From positions 1 to 64,000 of the forward strand of contig NZ_VEXQ01000008.1 of NCBI RefSeq assembly GCF_006376615.1: 64,000 nt of DNA, written 5' to 3'. How positions within the stretch are numbered: position 1 is the first letter of the stretch; the number at the start of each line of letters is the position of its first letter. Below are positions 1 to 9,524 of the stretch, one piece after another. The DNA is from Buttiauxella sp. B2 (GTDB lineage: Bacteria; Pseudomonadota; Gammaproteobacteria; Enterobacterales; Enterobacteriaceae). The notes under the pieces are model-generated. The model was not told where the DNA came from. It made no database searches and worked only from the letters and a program-made list of their open reading frames with translations. A program made the translations under genes and the position numbers.

Positions 1-930
1 CTGTACTGACGTACAGGGCTTTTTGCTGTCTGCAGTTTATGGAAATTCAGTTCCCTGTCCCCGTGATAATCCACTGCAAAACCCACTTATATGAGTAAAG
101 TTGCTGTAGAAGGACGGAAGGGTTTTTATGCATCTTTTCAATATGTCACACTAATCAGTGGGCAGTTTTTAGCGCTATTGGTCGTGGTTGTACTTCAGCA
201 GGTTCTTAGTGATGGCGAATTATGTGAATGAGGTTGGAGAATACCGTTCGCGCTTGGAGCCGTCCTGGCGGTCATCGCTCTGTACCTGCGCCGCTCACTG
301 GATGAAACCTCGGATAAAGCAACCAAGAAGCACAAGAATGCTGGGACTCTGGATGGACTAAAAAGCGTCGTGCCTTCATTATGGTTCTTGGGTTTACCGC
401 AGGTGGTTCGTTGAGCTTTTATACCTTCACAACCTATATGCAAAAGTACTTATTGAATACCACTGGTATGCATGCCAATACAGCCAGCGCATTAATGACT
501 TTCGCATTTTTTTATTTATGTTGATGTTGCCATTCTTTGGTACGCTATCGGATAAAATTAGCCGCTGTAATTCTATGCTTTGTTTTGGTGGGTTAACCGC
601 AGTGATGACAATGCTAATTCTGACCGCCCTGCAAAATATGAATTCCCCCTATGTGGCATTCGGTCTTGTTATATTAGCTATGCTGATTGTCATTTTTTAC
701 ACTTCTACTAGTGGGATTTTGAAAACTGAGATCTTCCTGCCTGAGGTTAGGGTATTAGGTGTCGGTTTGTCTTATGCGATGGCAAATGCACTGTTTGGAG
801 GATCGGCGTATATGTTGCGCTCTCACTGAAATCTATAGGAATGGAGACTGCATTTTTCTGGTATATCTCTGGAATGGGTGCTCTGGCATTCCTGGTGCTG
901 CATCATAAAGGGCAGGGAATCAAACTTTAA
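1..930 (+). pseudogene. kgtP: Decayed alpha-ketoglutarate permease gene, 5' end outside window
   Basis: Remnant of the MFS 2-oxoglutarate:H+ symporter KgtP. From about position 85 to the stop at 928-930 the translation follows E. coli KgtP closely, but only if the frame is changed repeatedly. The tryptophan codon expected in the REWGWRIPF segment is TGA at 229-231. A tryptophan codon and frame are lost near 360. The frame shifts again in a T-rich run near 510, and once more near 808-815, where the GGSAEYVAL segment reads out of frame. Bases 1-85 look like a more degraded continuation of the same gene. No open frame exceeds about 100 codons, so no functional transporter can be made. The stop overlaps the yfiM stop on the other strand by 4 bases. 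Confidence 0.88.
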
Positions 931-1250
931 TATTTAGCTAATTGCCATACTGCATAGCCGGTGGCGGCACCGGCTACATCCCATGTTAAATCTTTCCAGC
1001 TCCACCCACTTCCGGCCTGTCGGCTATCCCAAAGCTCTTTTGTTGCACCAAGACTTACCGAAAATAAGAAACCGAAATTCGCACTACGAGAATCACTCCA
1101 ACTCTGATGCTGACCATACTTATTACCTACTGCAGATAAAATAGCTGATGCAATAAAATGCTGGGCTTTGTCCTGGCCATGCCATTGATCTTGAGACATA
1201 TGACTGCAACCACTGAGAAGAAATAGTGAGGGGAGTAAAAGGCGCAGCAT
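927..1250 (-). CDS. yfiM: YfiM family lipoprotein
   Basis: A 107-residue predicted lipoprotein. It has a short hydrophobic signal (residues 1-14) ending in an LLSGC lipobox, so Cys15 would be lipidated. The rest matches the YfiM family of enterobacteria, for which I know no established function. The sequence after the lipobox ([13 protein letters not shown], then a segment with [10 protein letters not shown]) resembles small proteins predicted to sit at the envelope. Residues around 60-70 and 90-104 are moderately hydrophobic. It lies downstream of pssA on the same strand, separated by a terminator hairpin, so it probably has its own promoter in the 1251-1266 region or relies on readthrough. 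Function is unknown. Confidence 0.85.
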   Translation of the reverse strand: MLRLLLPSLFLLSGCSHMSQDQWHGQDKAQHFIASAILSAVGNKYGQHQSWSDSRSANFGFLFSVSLGATKELWDSRQAGSGWSWKDLTWDVAGAATGYAVWQLAKY

Positions 1251-1266
1251 TCATTATTCTCCGGCT

Positions 1267-1290
1267 ATAAAAAAGCCCTGCAAGCAGGGC
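1267..1290 (-). terminator. Rho-independent terminator of pssA
   Basis: The inverted repeat GCCCTG-CAAG-CAGGGC at 1275-1290 is followed, on the minus strand, by a run of six T residues (A-run at 1269-1274 on the plus strand). It lies about 20 bases past the pssA stop and before yfiM. Confidence 0.85.
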
Positions 1291-1309
1291 ATTTCAGTAC
1301 AGTGATGAA

Positions 1310-2665
1310 CTACAGAATACGACTTATCAAACGATCTATACGGATACGGCGCAAGCGGCGAATAAGCTTGCGCACTTTCACGGGATATTCCGCAATACTC
1401 TGCAAATCACGATAATGTTGAACAACGGTGGTATGAGTACGAATTAAATCTAATTCATGGTCTCGCTGTTCGGTCAGCTCATGTTTAGGATCATGAATAA
1501 GAATCGCATTCTCTAGATCTAGTCGCCATGCTCTAGGATTCAGGTTATTACCCGTCAGCAGCATCCACTCTTCGTCGACCCACATACCTTTCAGGTGGTA
1601 GCTGTTATCATCATCTTTCCACAGGCGTACAATTAATTGCCCACTGTTTACGTAATATTGTAAGCGGCTCAGGAAGCGGCGAAGATTTATTTCATAGAGA
1701 TATGGCAAAGCACCGATTATTTTAAATGGCTGATCTTCAGGAATATAAAAATCATTAGCCGTTTTATCGCCCACGATAATTTCGACTTGTTTTCCTTCGC
1801 GTAACAGCTGAATAATATTACGCACCAGTACGGCTGGCAGGTTGAAATAAGGGGTACAGATAATCAGTTTATGCTCGGTGCACGGCATCAAATGGTAGAT
1901 AGTTTTATTCAGCAGGCTAGTTTTACCCAACCCGACCAGAGGCGTAACGGCAAGTTGCTCGTTATCGGCATTTCCCTGGAAATGGAAACTAGCCTCACGC
2001 AGTTCCTGGCGGAACAAGCGGATATCGTTTTTGATCTCTGGGCTTTTTGGTCTGTGTTGTCTATCTAGGCGATGTACCGCACGGCCTCGGACGAGATTTT
2101 CGTGCATCCAGTTATACATGACGTCGGATAACTGTGAATTGCAGATGACCTGATAACGGTCATAACGATATTTATCGTGCTGATGCAGGTAAACATCGTT
2201 GACGCTGGCGCCGCTGTAAATCACGCAATCATCGACAATAAAACCTTTGAAGTGCAAGACTCCCAACGCTTCACGAGTATTCACCGGCACGCCATACACT
2301 GGAATATTTACATCAGGATATTCCTCGGTCATACGATGATACCAGTCGGCGTTAGTATTAGTTGCAGCAGCGCCAATGCGGCCTCGTTGAGCACGATGCC
2401 AATCGACCAGTACCGTCACTTCAATTTCTGGGCGTTGCTGTTTTGCCTGGTAGAGTGCGGTTAACACGGCTTTACCTGCATCATCTTGCTCAAGATACAA
2501 AGCAATAATACAGATGCGGTGAGTTGCGCTAGCAATTTTTTGCAGCAGGACTTCACGGAAATCCGCTGGGGAGAAAAGGGTCTTTACATCATCAACTGAC
2601 TGAGAAAGCTTCGGCAATTGGGCAAGGTGTTGTTGATGTTTACTACGTTTAAATTTAGACAACAT
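1310..2665 (-). CDS. pssA: CDP-diacylglycerol--serine O-phosphatidyltransferase (phosphatidylserine synthase)
   Basis: PssA makes phosphatidylserine from CDP-diacylglycerol and L-serine, the first committed step to phosphatidylethanolamine, at the inner face of the cytoplasmic membrane. The protein belongs to the phospholipase D superfamily and shows both HKD-type motifs, HFKGFIVDD near residue 138 and HLKGMWVDE near residue 357, with downstream GASVND and GNNLNPRAW segments. Length with the ATG at 2665 is 451 residues, the family norm; an upstream in-frame GTG at 2668 is less likely. The C-terminus is very basic (KVRKLIRRLRRIRIDRLISRIL region), fitting peripheral binding to acidic membranes. 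It is followed by its own terminator. Confidence 0.96.
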   Translation of the reverse strand: MLSKFKRSKHQQHLAQLPKLSQSVDDVKTLFSPADFREVLLQKIASATHRICIIALYLEQDDAGKAVLTALYQAKQQRPEIEVTVLVDWHRAQRGRIGAAATNTNADWYHRMTEEYPDVNIPVYGVPVNTREALGVLHFKGFIVDDCVIYSGASVNDVYLHQHDKYRYDRYQVICNSQLSDVMYNWMHENLVRGRAVHRLDRQHRPKSPEIKNDIRLFRQELREASFHFQGNADNEQLAVTPLVGLGKTSLLNKTIYHLMPCTEHKLIICTPYFNLPAVLVRNIIQLLREGKQVEIIVGDKTANDFYIPEDQPFKIIGALPYLYEINLRRFLSRLQYYVNSGQLIVRLWKDDDNSYHLKGMWVDEEWMLLTGNNLNPRAWRLDLENAILIHDPKHELTEQRDHELDLIRTHTTVVQHYRDLQSIAEYPVKVRKLIRRLRRIRIDRLISRIL

Positions 2666-2794
2666 CACAGTGCGTATCTTCTCTTTTCATTGGATGGCCT
2701 TCTGCAAAATCCAGACGTCAGAACTTGCTGATAATACCACTACTGACCTGCAAAGTGATTAAGTTTTCCAGTGCCTTACTCACGAATCTACATT

Positions 2795-5440
2795 TTATAT
2801 CAATGATAAAGTCAGACTAACGATGCCATCTTCTAGCTGTATATCGACATCAAATCCGAGTTTTCGCGCCAGAGACACCATACCGTGGTTGTTCGGCATA
2901 GTAATACCATTCAGCCTTTGAAGCCCATGCTCGCCCGTATAGGCAATCAGTTTTTCTAATAGGCGACGCCCCAATCCCAGTCCTTTCAAATCAGAACGCA
3001 CAAGTACTGCAAATTCAGCATCAATGTTATCGGGATCTGAGATAGCGCGCGTGACGCCGATTATCTCATTATTGCCGTTATATTGGCGGACAGCGACAAA
3101 AGCCATTTCTCGATCGTAGTCGATCTGGGTCATATTGGCTAAATCTTCATGAGTAAATTCGTTGATTTCACTGAAATAGCGATAGTAAAGATCCTCTTTA
3201 GTGACCAACGAAATAAACTGTTGTAGCAGTGGTTCATCTTCTGGAAGAATCGGGCGGAACAGACATTGTTCACCATTCTTGAGAGTCACACTTTCTTCAA
3301 GCTGATAAGGATAAGGACGGATTGCCAGACGAGTTTCTGCGTTGCCTTCGAATTTTTCGAGCAGCAAAGTGACATCCAGCAGTGTGAACTCGTTACCCGA
3401 AGCCAGTAGCGGATGAATATCCAGACGACGGATTTCAGGGCAATCAATAATCAGATTGGAAACCTGAACCAGAACCTGGCTAATGCCGGGGACGTCCAAC
3501 GGACGTAATGCGCTTCGGCCACGAATTTTGCCACTCTTTATCGCCTGAATGACCAGATAGCGAGCAAGATTCATATTGAGTGGCGGTAATGCTACAACAG
3601 CTTGTTGGTCCGGACGCCATTCAATGCCACCTTCGCCCAGCATGATCAGCGGGCCGAAAACGGGATCATGTTCAACAACTATTCGTAGTTCCTGAGCGCC
3701 GGCACGGTTAGCCATACTTTGAACCAGCAGCCCGTGAATACGAGCCTGTGGCCATGTCATTTTTACGCGATCAATAATGGCATCAGCGGCTTGCTGAACT
3801 TCAGTTGCCGTCCTCAGATAAAGCATTACCCCCTGAACCTCTGATTTATGAGGAATGTCAGGCGATCGTAATTTCAGTGCCACGGGATAACCAATCTGCT
3901 CAGCGATATGTACCGCTTCTGCACTGTCACCGGCAATCCACGTGGGTAGAGTATTGAGCCCGTACGCCTGCAAAATAGGCCGCACTTCATGAGTATCGAG
4001 TGAAGAGGCTCCTTCATTTAATGCTTGCTGGAGAAGATGATGAGCTTCACTGGCATTGGCTTTCAGGTTGACTGGCAATGCAGGGGTTTCACGCAATTGC
4101 TTCTGGTTTCGACGATATTCCACCATATGCATAAATGCCGTTACCGCACCTTCAGGTGTGCGATAAGTTGGGATGCCCGCATCACTGAACAGCCGCCTGG
4201 CTTCCTGAGAGGAAAACTCACCACACCAGTTGGTAATTAGCGTGATGTATTTACCGCGTGGGTGTCGGCGTATTAATTCGATTAATGAATTGGCACTTTC
4301 AGTTCCGGGAGCTGCCGCACTCGGGGCGTGAATGACCATCAACGCATCAAAATCCTGGCTGTCTAGCAGGGTTTCGACTGCACGCAGGTAGCGTTCAGGT
4401 GTGGCATCGTCGCGCAGATCTAATGGGTTGCCACTTTCGACACTCACTGGCAACGCACTCTTTAACCTGTTGAGTATTTCATCGCTCAACTTCGCCAGTT
4501 TTCCATTGCGCAGCCATAGCTCATCCAATGCCAGTGCAGCAGGTGCTGCACCATTGCTGATAATCATTAAGCGCTCGCCGCGCAGTGGTCTCATATGGCT
4601 TAACGTTTCTACCGCCGAGAACAGCTCATGCGTATCCTGAACACGTAATAAACCTGCACGCTGAATTGCAGCATCCCATGCAGCATCAAGCCCGAGATGT
4701 GTTTTAAGTAATTCCTGCGCTTTGGCGCTACGGCCACTTTTAATCACCAGAATAGGTTTGTTACGCGATGCACTACGGGCTGCTGAAACAAAGCGTCGTG
4801 CATCGCTCAAATGCTCAAGATAAAGCAAAATAGCGCTAGTTTTGGTATCTCGGGCCAAATAGTCCAGTAGCTCATCTACGTCTATATCAAGGCTGTCTCC
4901 CAGAGCGATAAACCACGAGAATCCCATTTCACGCTGTTGAGCCCAATCCAGAATCGTATTAGAGACCGCGGCTGATTGTGAAATGAAGGCCAGTTTACCT
5001 TTTTGGATCGGGACGGGGGAGAAACTCGCATTAAGACCTTGCCATGGGGCAAGTAAACCAAGGCTATTAGGTCCAAGCAAACGCATCTGCCATTGGGTGG
5101 CTGATGCTAGTAGTTCAGGTAATTGTTCAGGTGGAGCAGAAAGAATAATGCAGGCTTTACAGCCCTTCTCACCCAGTGATTGCAGTAATTCGAGATTACG
5201 TTTTGAGTGAGTACAAATGATTGCGAGATCGGGTGGGAAGGGGAGTCTTGCGATATCAGGCCAGGCAAGAACGCCACATACCGCTTTATGGCTGGGGGTC
5301 ACGGGCATTACAGGGCCGTTAAAGCCCCCAGCCAGCAGGTTGCGCATCATTAAATAGCCTGCGCGATCCATTTTTGCGGAAGCCCCGATCACAGCGATTG
5401 ATTTGGGGCGCAGTAGCGCCTCCAGCCCACGTTGACTCAT
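2795..5440 (-). CDS. patZ: Protein lysine acetyltransferase Pat (PatZ/YfiQ)
   Basis: Bifunctional-looking protein of 881 residues. The N-terminal 700 or so residues resemble NDP-forming acyl-CoA synthetases: a CoA-binding Rossmann-like start (RPKSIAVIGAS), succinyl-CoA ligase-like central domains, and an ATP-grasp region around PVALKLRSPDIPHKSEVQGV. The last 150 residues form a GNAT acetyltransferase domain with the acetyl-CoA loop LKGLGLGRRLLEKL. In the known homologues the synthetase part is catalytically inactive and regulatory, while the GNAT part acetylates lysines of acetyl-CoA synthetase and other enzymes. It is transcribed with tapT upstream (33-bp gap). The family length is about 886 residues, so it appears complete. 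Confidence 0.95.
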   Translation of the reverse strand: MSQRGLEALLRPKSIAVIGASAKMDRAGYLMMRNLLAGGFNGPVMPVTPSHKAVCGVLAWPDIARLPFPPDLAIICTHSKRNLELLQSLGEKGCKACIILSAPPEQLPELLASATQWQMRLLGPNSLGLLAPWQGLNASFSPVPIQKGKLAFISQSAAVSNTILDWAQQREMGFSWFIALGDSLDIDVDELLDYLARDTKTSAILLYLEHLSDARRFVSAARSASRNKPILVIKSGRSAKAQELLKTHLGLDAAWDAAIQRAGLLRVQDTHELFSAVETLSHMRPLRGERLMIISNGAAPAALALDELWLRNGKLAKLSDEILNRLKSALPVSVESGNPLDLRDDATPERYLRAVETLLDSQDFDALMVIHAPSAAAPGTESANSLIELIRRHPRGKYITLITNWCGEFSSQEARRLFSDAGIPTYRTPEGAVTAFMHMVEYRRNQKQLRETPALPVNLKANASEAHHLLQQALNEGASSLDTHEVRPILQAYGLNTLPTWIAGDSAEAVHIAEQIGYPVALKLRSPDIPHKSEVQGVMLYLRTATEVQQAADAIIDRVKMTWPQARIHGLLVQSMANRAGAQELRIVVEHDPVFGPLIMLGEGGIEWRPDQQAVVALPPLNMNLARYLVIQAIKSGKIRGRSALRPLDVPGISQVLVQVSNLIIDCPEIRRLDIHPLLASGNEFTLLDVTLLLEKFEGNAETRLAIRPYPYQLEESVTLKNGEQCLFRPILPEDEPLLQQFISLVTKEDLYYRYFSEINEFTHEDLANMTQIDYDREMAFVAVRQYNGNNEIIGVTRAISDPDNIDAEFAVLVRSDLKGLGLGRRLLEKLIAYTGEHGLQRLNGITMPNNHGMVSLARKLGFDVDIQLEDGIVSLTLSLI

Positions 5441-5472
5441 AGCTCTCTCCCCTGAGAATTAACTCAGTGAGT

Positions 5473-6174
5473 TTAAACGCTTTCTGACTCTGTTGTTGTG
5501 ATGCTGGATTGATGATGGGGTTTACCTGCCAGATACCGTTCACGAAATAGCGTGAAATGTTCTGTCAGCCCGACTGAGGCATGCTCATCATCGGCAAGTT
5601 CAAGTAGCGCTGCGGCGACTTCTGCGGTGCAATATTGCCCATCAGCATGCGCTTCGCGAAGCCGGTAGGCTGAAACAATGCTCAAATCCACCGAAATCAC
5701 CGGCAGTTGATCAAGATATGGGCTCTTACGGAACATCTTGCGAGCCTCCGTCCATGTACCATCCAGCATAATAAAGAGCGGCGGCTTTCCACTTTTAGGA
5801 GGCGTAGTCAGTACTTTTCTACCAACACTTGCATAAGAAGCAGGGAATACCACCATCGGTTGATAATCCGGAGATCTGACTAAGTCGAGTAGCGCCTGCG
5901 GTGGCTCGATACGCGACCATTGGAACGCCTCTGTGTCAGGTAAAATATCTGCGATAAGCCTTCCAGTGTTGCTGGGCTTCATCGGCTCGGTATCAAACAT
6001 GACCAAACAGAAACGGCTTCGCGCTTTCTGGGGCTTTAGTGTTTCACACAGACATTGTTTCAGCGGCAGCAAGCAGCGCTGACAGCGGCGAATGCGATTA
6101 CCTCGGGCAAGGAAGGGGCGTGTTGCGCGAGCCAGGCGTTCGGCACGAAGACGTAGGACGGCGTTTTCAGTCAT
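5473..6174 (-). CDS. tapT: tRNA-uridine aminocarboxypropyltransferase, DTW domain
   Basis: A 233-residue member of the DTW family (YfiP), which transfers the 3-amino-3-carboxypropyl group of S-adenosylmethionine to tRNA U47 (acp3U). The N-terminus carries a cysteine cluster (RRCQRC...KQCLC, about residues 28-44) expected to bind zinc, and the signature DGTWTEARKM gives the D-x-T-W motif near residue 140. Conserved SAYRLREA and CTAEV segments follow. It is the upstream partner of patZ in an apparent two-gene unit. Assignment is by family similarity and by its place between trxC and patZ, as in E. coli. Confidence 0.92.
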   Translation of the reverse strand: MTENAVLRLRAERLARATRPFLARGNRIRRCQRCLLPLKQCLCETLKPQKARSRFCLVMFDTEPMKPSNTGRLIADILPDTEAFQWSRIEPPQALLDLVRSPDYQPMVVFPASYASVGRKVLTTPPKSGKPPLFIMLDGTWTEARKMFRKSPYLDQLPVISVDLSIVSAYRLREAHADGQYCTAEVAAALLELADDEHASVGLTEHFTLFRERYLAGKPHHQSSITTTESESV

Positions 6175-6247
6175 CAGATAAACAAGTTTAAAAACGCCAT
6201 TCTAACGTAGATGAACTGAACGGGTACTATAAACCGTACCCGTAAAC

Positions 6248-6667
6248 TTAGATGTTTCCGTTCAACCAGCTATCAAATGAGGCTTTTGGCATAGCACCAT
6301 TCAGCATGTCGACCATTTCACCTTTTTTGAACACCATAATGGTCGGAATACTGCGGATACGGAAACGTGCGCTGAGTGCAGGCTCGGCTTCCGTATTAAC
6401 CTTAACAAACCGCACTTTGCCACTACGTTCTTCCGCCACATCTTCAAAAATAGGTGCGAAGTTGACACATGGGCCACACCACGGCGCCCAGAAATCGACA
6501 ACGACAGGCAAATCGTCTTGCAGTAATTTATCCAGGGTTTCGCTGGTGGCATTAATCACGTCGCCATCAAACAGATCATGACCACAACGGCCGCATTTGG
6601 CTCCGTCATCAATACGCTCATTGGGTATGCGATTAATCGCCTGGCAGGCGGCACAAACGGTATTCAT
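6248..6667 (-). CDS. trxC: Thioredoxin 2
   Basis: A 139-residue thioredoxin with an N-terminal zinc-binding extension. Two CxxC pairs (Cys5/Cys8 and Cys25/Cys28) precede a thioredoxin fold with the active-site motif WCGPC (Cys64 and Cys67). TrxC reduces protein disulfides in the cytoplasm with electrons from thioredoxin reductase, and the zinc domain tunes its redox response. The SD-like sequence AGAGG lies just upstream of the ATG at 6667. In E. coli trxC is induced by OxyR; I did not find a convincing OxyR box here. It is a single gene divergent from yfiF. Confidence 0.96.
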   Translation of the reverse strand: MNTVCAACQAINRIPNERIDDGAKCGRCGHDLFDGDVINATSETLDKLLQDDLPVVVDFWAPWCGPCVNFAPIFEDVAEERSGKVRFVKVNTEAEPALSARFRIRSIPTIMVFKKGEMVDMLNGAMPKASFDSWLNGNI

Positions 6668-6878
6668 AACTAACCTCTAAAGGAAGTGTTGTCCGAAAAT
6701 GGCAAAATTCTTAGATGATGTTTCTTATATGTTAAATATTATCAGCGATTAGTCGAGTGCCAGCAAAGTGATTTATTCGATGGATATAATAGTTATTGGC
6801 TTTTGACCAAAGTTAATGGCTAACCAGTGCCACATCGGGTAATCTGCGCGCCACGCGCTCAGCCAGGTGGAGAGAAGA

Positions 6879-7940
6879 ATGAACGACGAATTTAAAGGTA
6901 AAAGCGGCAAGGTCAAAGTGATGTATGTCCGCGGTGACGATGACAGCGAAAAACGCAGCCAAAACCCGCGCACAGGTAAAGGTGGTGGGCGTCCGGCGGC
7001 ACCGTCACGTGGTGAGGGCCGACGTGGCCCACGTCGCGATGATAAACCTGGCGCCGGGCGTGATCGGAATCGTAGTGACGATCGTGAAGATCGCGGTGAT
7101 AACCCGTGGCGTACGGTTTCTCGTCCGCCAAGAGAAGAAGCGACTGAAGCAGGCGAGCAAATGGGTGCCAACGGTAGACCAATTGTTGACCCTGAAGTTA
7201 TTCGCCGCCAGCGCGCGGAAGAAACACGTGTTTACGGTGAAAATGCTTGTCAGGCTCTGTTCCAGAGCCGCCCTGATTGCATCGTTCGCGGCTGGTTTGT
7301 CCAGAGCGTAACCCCGCGTTTCAAAGAAGCATTGCGTTGGATGGCAGCAAACCGTAAAGCCTATCATGTGGTTGACGATGCTGAGCTTGTCAAAGCATCG
7401 GGTACAGAACACCACGGTGGCGTTTGCTTCATCATCAAAAAACGCCGCGGTATTACTGTTCAAAGCTGGTTATCTAAAGCTGGTGAAGAAGATTGTGTAC
7501 TTGCGCTGGAAAACGTAGGCAACCCGCATAACCTCGGCGGCATTATGCGCAGCTGCGCACACTTCGGTGTGAAAGGTTTGCTGGTGGAAGACGCTGCAAT
7601 GCTGGAGTCTGGTGCTGCGGTTCGCACTGCTGAAGGTGGTGCGGAGCATGTTGAAGCTATCAGCGGCGAGACTTTCAATGAAGGTCTGGAGCAATTCCGT
7701 AATGCCGGTTACACCATTGTCACCACATCAAGCCATAAAGGTACTCCGCTTTTCAAAGCTGAACTGCCAAAGAAAATGGTTCTGGTGTTAGGGCAAGAAC
7801 GTGAAGGTGTTTCCGATGCTATCTTTGAAAATGCTGATATGAGCGTTGCTATTGATGGTACCGGTAATGTTGAAAGCCTTAACGTATCAGTCGCAACCGG
7901 TGTGTTGTTGGCTGAATGGTGGCGTCAGAACAAAGCGTAA
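6879..7940 (+). CDS. yfiF: TrmH/SpoU family RNA methyltransferase YfiF
   Basis: A 353-residue SPOUT-class methyltransferase homologue. The first 110 residues are low-complexity and very rich in Arg, Gly and Asp, probably disordered and RNA-binding. A SpoU substrate-binding domain follows ([14 protein letters not shown]), then the trefoil-knot catalytic domain with the motifs [25 protein letters not shown] and [14 protein letters not shown]. These match the three SpoU motifs, including the Asn and Glu involved in 2'-O-ribose methylation. The RNA substrate is not something I can state. The ATG at 6879 was chosen over an in-frame GTG at 6867 because a GGAGAG SD sits correctly before it and it matches the E. 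coli start. Confidence 0.9.
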   Translation: MNDEFKGKSGKVKVMYVRGDDDSEKRSQNPRTGKGGGRPAAPSRGEGRRGPRRDDKPGAGRDRNRSDDREDRGDNPWRTVSRPPREEATEAGEQMGANGRPIVDPEVIRRQRAEETRVYGENACQALFQSRPDCIVRGWFVQSVTPRFKEALRWMAANRKAYHVVDDAELVKASGTEHHGGVCFIIKKRRGITVQSWLSKAGEEDCVLALENVGNPHNLGGIMRSCAHFGVKGLLVEDAAMLESGAAVRTAEGGAEHVEAISGETFNEGLEQFRNAGYTIVTTSSHKGTPLFKAELPKKMVLVLGQEREGVSDAIFENADMSVAIDGTGNVESLNVSVATGVLLAEWWRQNKA

Positions 7941-7961
7941 TCCTTTGTGAATGACAGCTTT

Positions 7962-7989
7962 AAAAAGCCAGCGAAAGCTGGCTTTTTTG
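7962..7989. terminator. Bidirectional terminator between yfiF and ung
   Basis: Perfect 7-bp stem AGCCAGC-gaaa-GCTGGCT (7966-7983), flanked by A-run and T-run on the two sides. It can therefore stop transcription from both converging genes. Confidence 0.9.
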
Positions 7990-7995
7990 TCTCTT

Positions 7996-8676
7996 TTATT
8001 CAGGTAACACTGGCATCCAGTTAATCGCTGGTTGGTTGTGTTCAGTTAAATACTGATTGGTTTTTGAAAAGTGACCACAACCCAGAAAACCGCGATGTGC
8101 AGACAGCGGTGAAGGGTGAGGTGCTTGCAAAACATAATGACGCTGCCGGTCAATAAAACTGCCTTTCTTCTGAGCATGAGAGCCCCACAGTAAAAAGATC
8201 ACCCCTTCGCAGTGTTCATTTATCAGCGCTATCACTTTATCTGTAAATGTTTCCCAGCCAAGCTTTGCATGGGAGTGTGCCTTGCCAGCCTCAACGGTTA
8301 GTACTGTGTTGAGCAATAGCACGCCTTGATGCGCCCAACTTTCCAGATAGCCGTGCTTTGGCCGCTCGAAACCAGCAATATCGCTCTGCAACTCTTTATA
8401 CATATTGGCTAATGAGGGAGGGACGGCGACGCCTGGTAAAACGGAAAAAGCCAACCCATGTGCTTGCCCAGGCCCGTGGTATGGGTCTTGCCCAAGGATT
8501 ACAACTTTTACATCACCTAACTCAGTAAACCTGAAAGCATTAAATACATCTTTCTGTGGAGGATAAACAGTGACCCCTGCTGCTCTTCGTTCAGCAACGG
8601 TTGCCAGTGTATTGGTGAAATAGGGTTGTTGCTTCTCTTGTGCTAGCACGTCGTGCCAGGTGAGGTGGGTAGTCAT
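7996..8676 (-). CDS. ung: Uracil-DNA glycosylase
   Basis: Family 1 uracil-DNA glycosylase, 226 residues (E. coli 229). It removes uracil from DNA to start base excision repair. The water-activating motif [13 protein letters not shown], with catalytic Asp64, the LLLNTVLTV uracil-pocket segment and the C-terminal [11 protein letters not shown] loop, with its catalytic His, are all intact. It is a single gene divergent from grcA across a 319-bp spacer and convergent with yfiF at a shared terminator. Confidence 0.97.
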   Translation of the reverse strand: MTTHLTWHDVLAQEKQQPYFTNTLATVAERRAAGVTVYPPQKDVFNAFRFTELGDVKVVILGQDPYHGPGQAHGLAFSVLPGVAVPPSLANMYKELQSDIAGFERPKHGYLESWAHQGVLLLNTVLTVEAGKAHSHAKLGWETFTDKVIALINEHCEGVIFLLWGSHAQKKGSFIDRQRHYVLQAPHPSPLSAHRGFLGCGHFSKTNQYLTEHNQPAINWMPVLPE

Positions 8677-8814
8677 CTCGCTCTCCTGCGATTCGGAATC
8701 ATACTAGCTTAACGGCTTCTTTCTTCTAAACAAAATCATGAGTGACCGATGAGGCTAAAACTTAAAAAAAGTTGATAATTTACATAATTTTTAATTTCAT
8801 CATGCAAGGCTAAG

Positions 8815-8828
8815 TTGATGTAAAACAA
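8815..8828 (+). promoter_or_regulatory. Upstream FNR box of grcA (imperfect)
   Basis: TTGATGTAAAACAA differs from the FNR consensus TTGAT-N4-ATCAA at one arm position. Its centre (8821.5) is exactly 53 bp upstream of the centre of the perfect box at 8868-8881. That equals the known distance between the two FNR sites (-93.5 and -40.5) of the E. coli yfiD/grcA promoter. The remaining ung-grcA spacer (8677-8995) is A+T rich and holds no other recognisable gene. Confidence 0.75.
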
Positions 8829-8867
8829 ATAAATGATATGATAGCCACATTAGATGCATGGATTTAA

Positions 8868-8881
8868 TTGATTTAAATCAA
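8868..8881 (+). promoter_or_regulatory. Perfect FNR box, class II position of the grcA promoter
   Basis: TTGATTTAAATCAA matches the FNR consensus in every defined position. A -10-like TAGTATAAA lies at 8901-8909, which would put the start of transcription near 8915 and the box at about -40.5. This fits FNR activation of grcA under oxygen limitation. Confidence 0.9.
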
Positions 8882-8995
8882 GGTTTGGCGTGGGCTTGAC
8901 TAGTATAAAGATCAGTAACGCAACAATGGTTTTACCAATGAGCCAGTTTATGGCCCGAAAAGAATCAACAAAATTAGCCCATAGGGAGAAATAAA

Positions 8996-9379
8996 ATGAT
9001 TACTGGTATCCAAATTACTAAAGCTGCAAATGATTCACTGTTGAACTCTATCTGGTTGCTGGACAGCGAGAAAGGTGAAGCACGTTGTGTTTGTGCTAAA
9101 GCTGGTTTTGCTGAAGACGAAGTTGTAGAAGTTAGCAAATTGGGTGAGTTCGAATATCGTGAAATCCCAGTTGAAGCAAAACCTGAAGTTCGTGTGGAAG
9201 GTGGTCAACACCTGAACGTGAACGTTCTGCGTCGTGAAACTCTGGAAGATGCTGTTAAACACCCAGAAAAATACCCGCAACTGACTATTCGTGTGTCTGG
9301 TTACGCGGTACGTTTCAACTCTTTGACTCCAGAACAACAGCGTGACGTGATTGCCCGTACTTTCACAGCAAGCCTGTAA
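8996..9379 (+). CDS. grcA: Autonomous glycyl radical cofactor GrcA
   Basis: A 127-residue stand-alone glycyl radical domain (YfiD), the exact family length. Its C-terminal half copies the end of pyruvate formate-lyase: the segment [15 protein letters not shown] holds the radical glycine, Gly102. It restores activity to oxygen-cleaved PflB by supplying a new radical domain. A strong SD (AGGGAG) lies just upstream. Two FNR boxes precede the gene, so anaerobic or microaerobic induction is expected. A rho-independent terminator follows. Codon use is biased toward preferred codons, in line with high expression. Confidence 0.98.
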   Translation: MITGIQITKAANDSLLNSIWLLDSEKGEARCVCAKAGFAEDEVVEVSKLGEFEYREIPVEAKPEVRVEGGQHLNVNVLRRETLEDAVKHPEKYPQLTIRVSGYAVRFNSLTPEQQRDVIARTFTASL

Positions 9380-9397
9380 TTTCTAAAGTATTTAAAA

Positions 9398-9427
9398 AGC
9401 CGGTGGCAATTGCACCGGCTTTTTTTT
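9398..9427 (+). terminator. Terminator of grcA
   Basis: An 8-bp stem, AGCCGGTG pairing with CACCGGCT around a 7-base loop, followed by eight T residues, 19 bases past the grcA stop. Confidence 0.93.
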
Positions 9428-9479
9428 GGGTTTGATTCAGTAACTGTTATGAAACGGTTAAAACTCAATATCAGGACGT

Positions 9480-9508
9480 AAAAAAACCGCCTCATTTGAG
9501 ACGGTTTT
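9480..9508 (-). terminator. Terminator of srmB
   Basis: Read on the minus strand, an interrupted stem AAAACCG..CTCA/TGAG..CGGTTTT is followed by seven T residues, about 17-45 bases after the srmB stop. Confidence 0.75.
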
Positions 9509-9524
9509 TATATTCGCTGTTGAA

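Noticed and set aside
1-16. Inverted repeat CTGTAC-tgac-GTACAG at the window start, considered as an insertion sequence end
   Set aside because: No transposase or target duplication is visible, and the sequence just after it can be read as degraded kgtP.
518-829. A 103-codon ORF read as a small membrane protein
   Set aside because: It is one fragment of the frameshifted kgtP and continues its sequence in other frames; not a separate gene.
6668-6878. OxyR site before trxC
   Set aside because: trxC is OxyR-controlled in E. coli, but I found no clear ATAG-type spaced pattern here.
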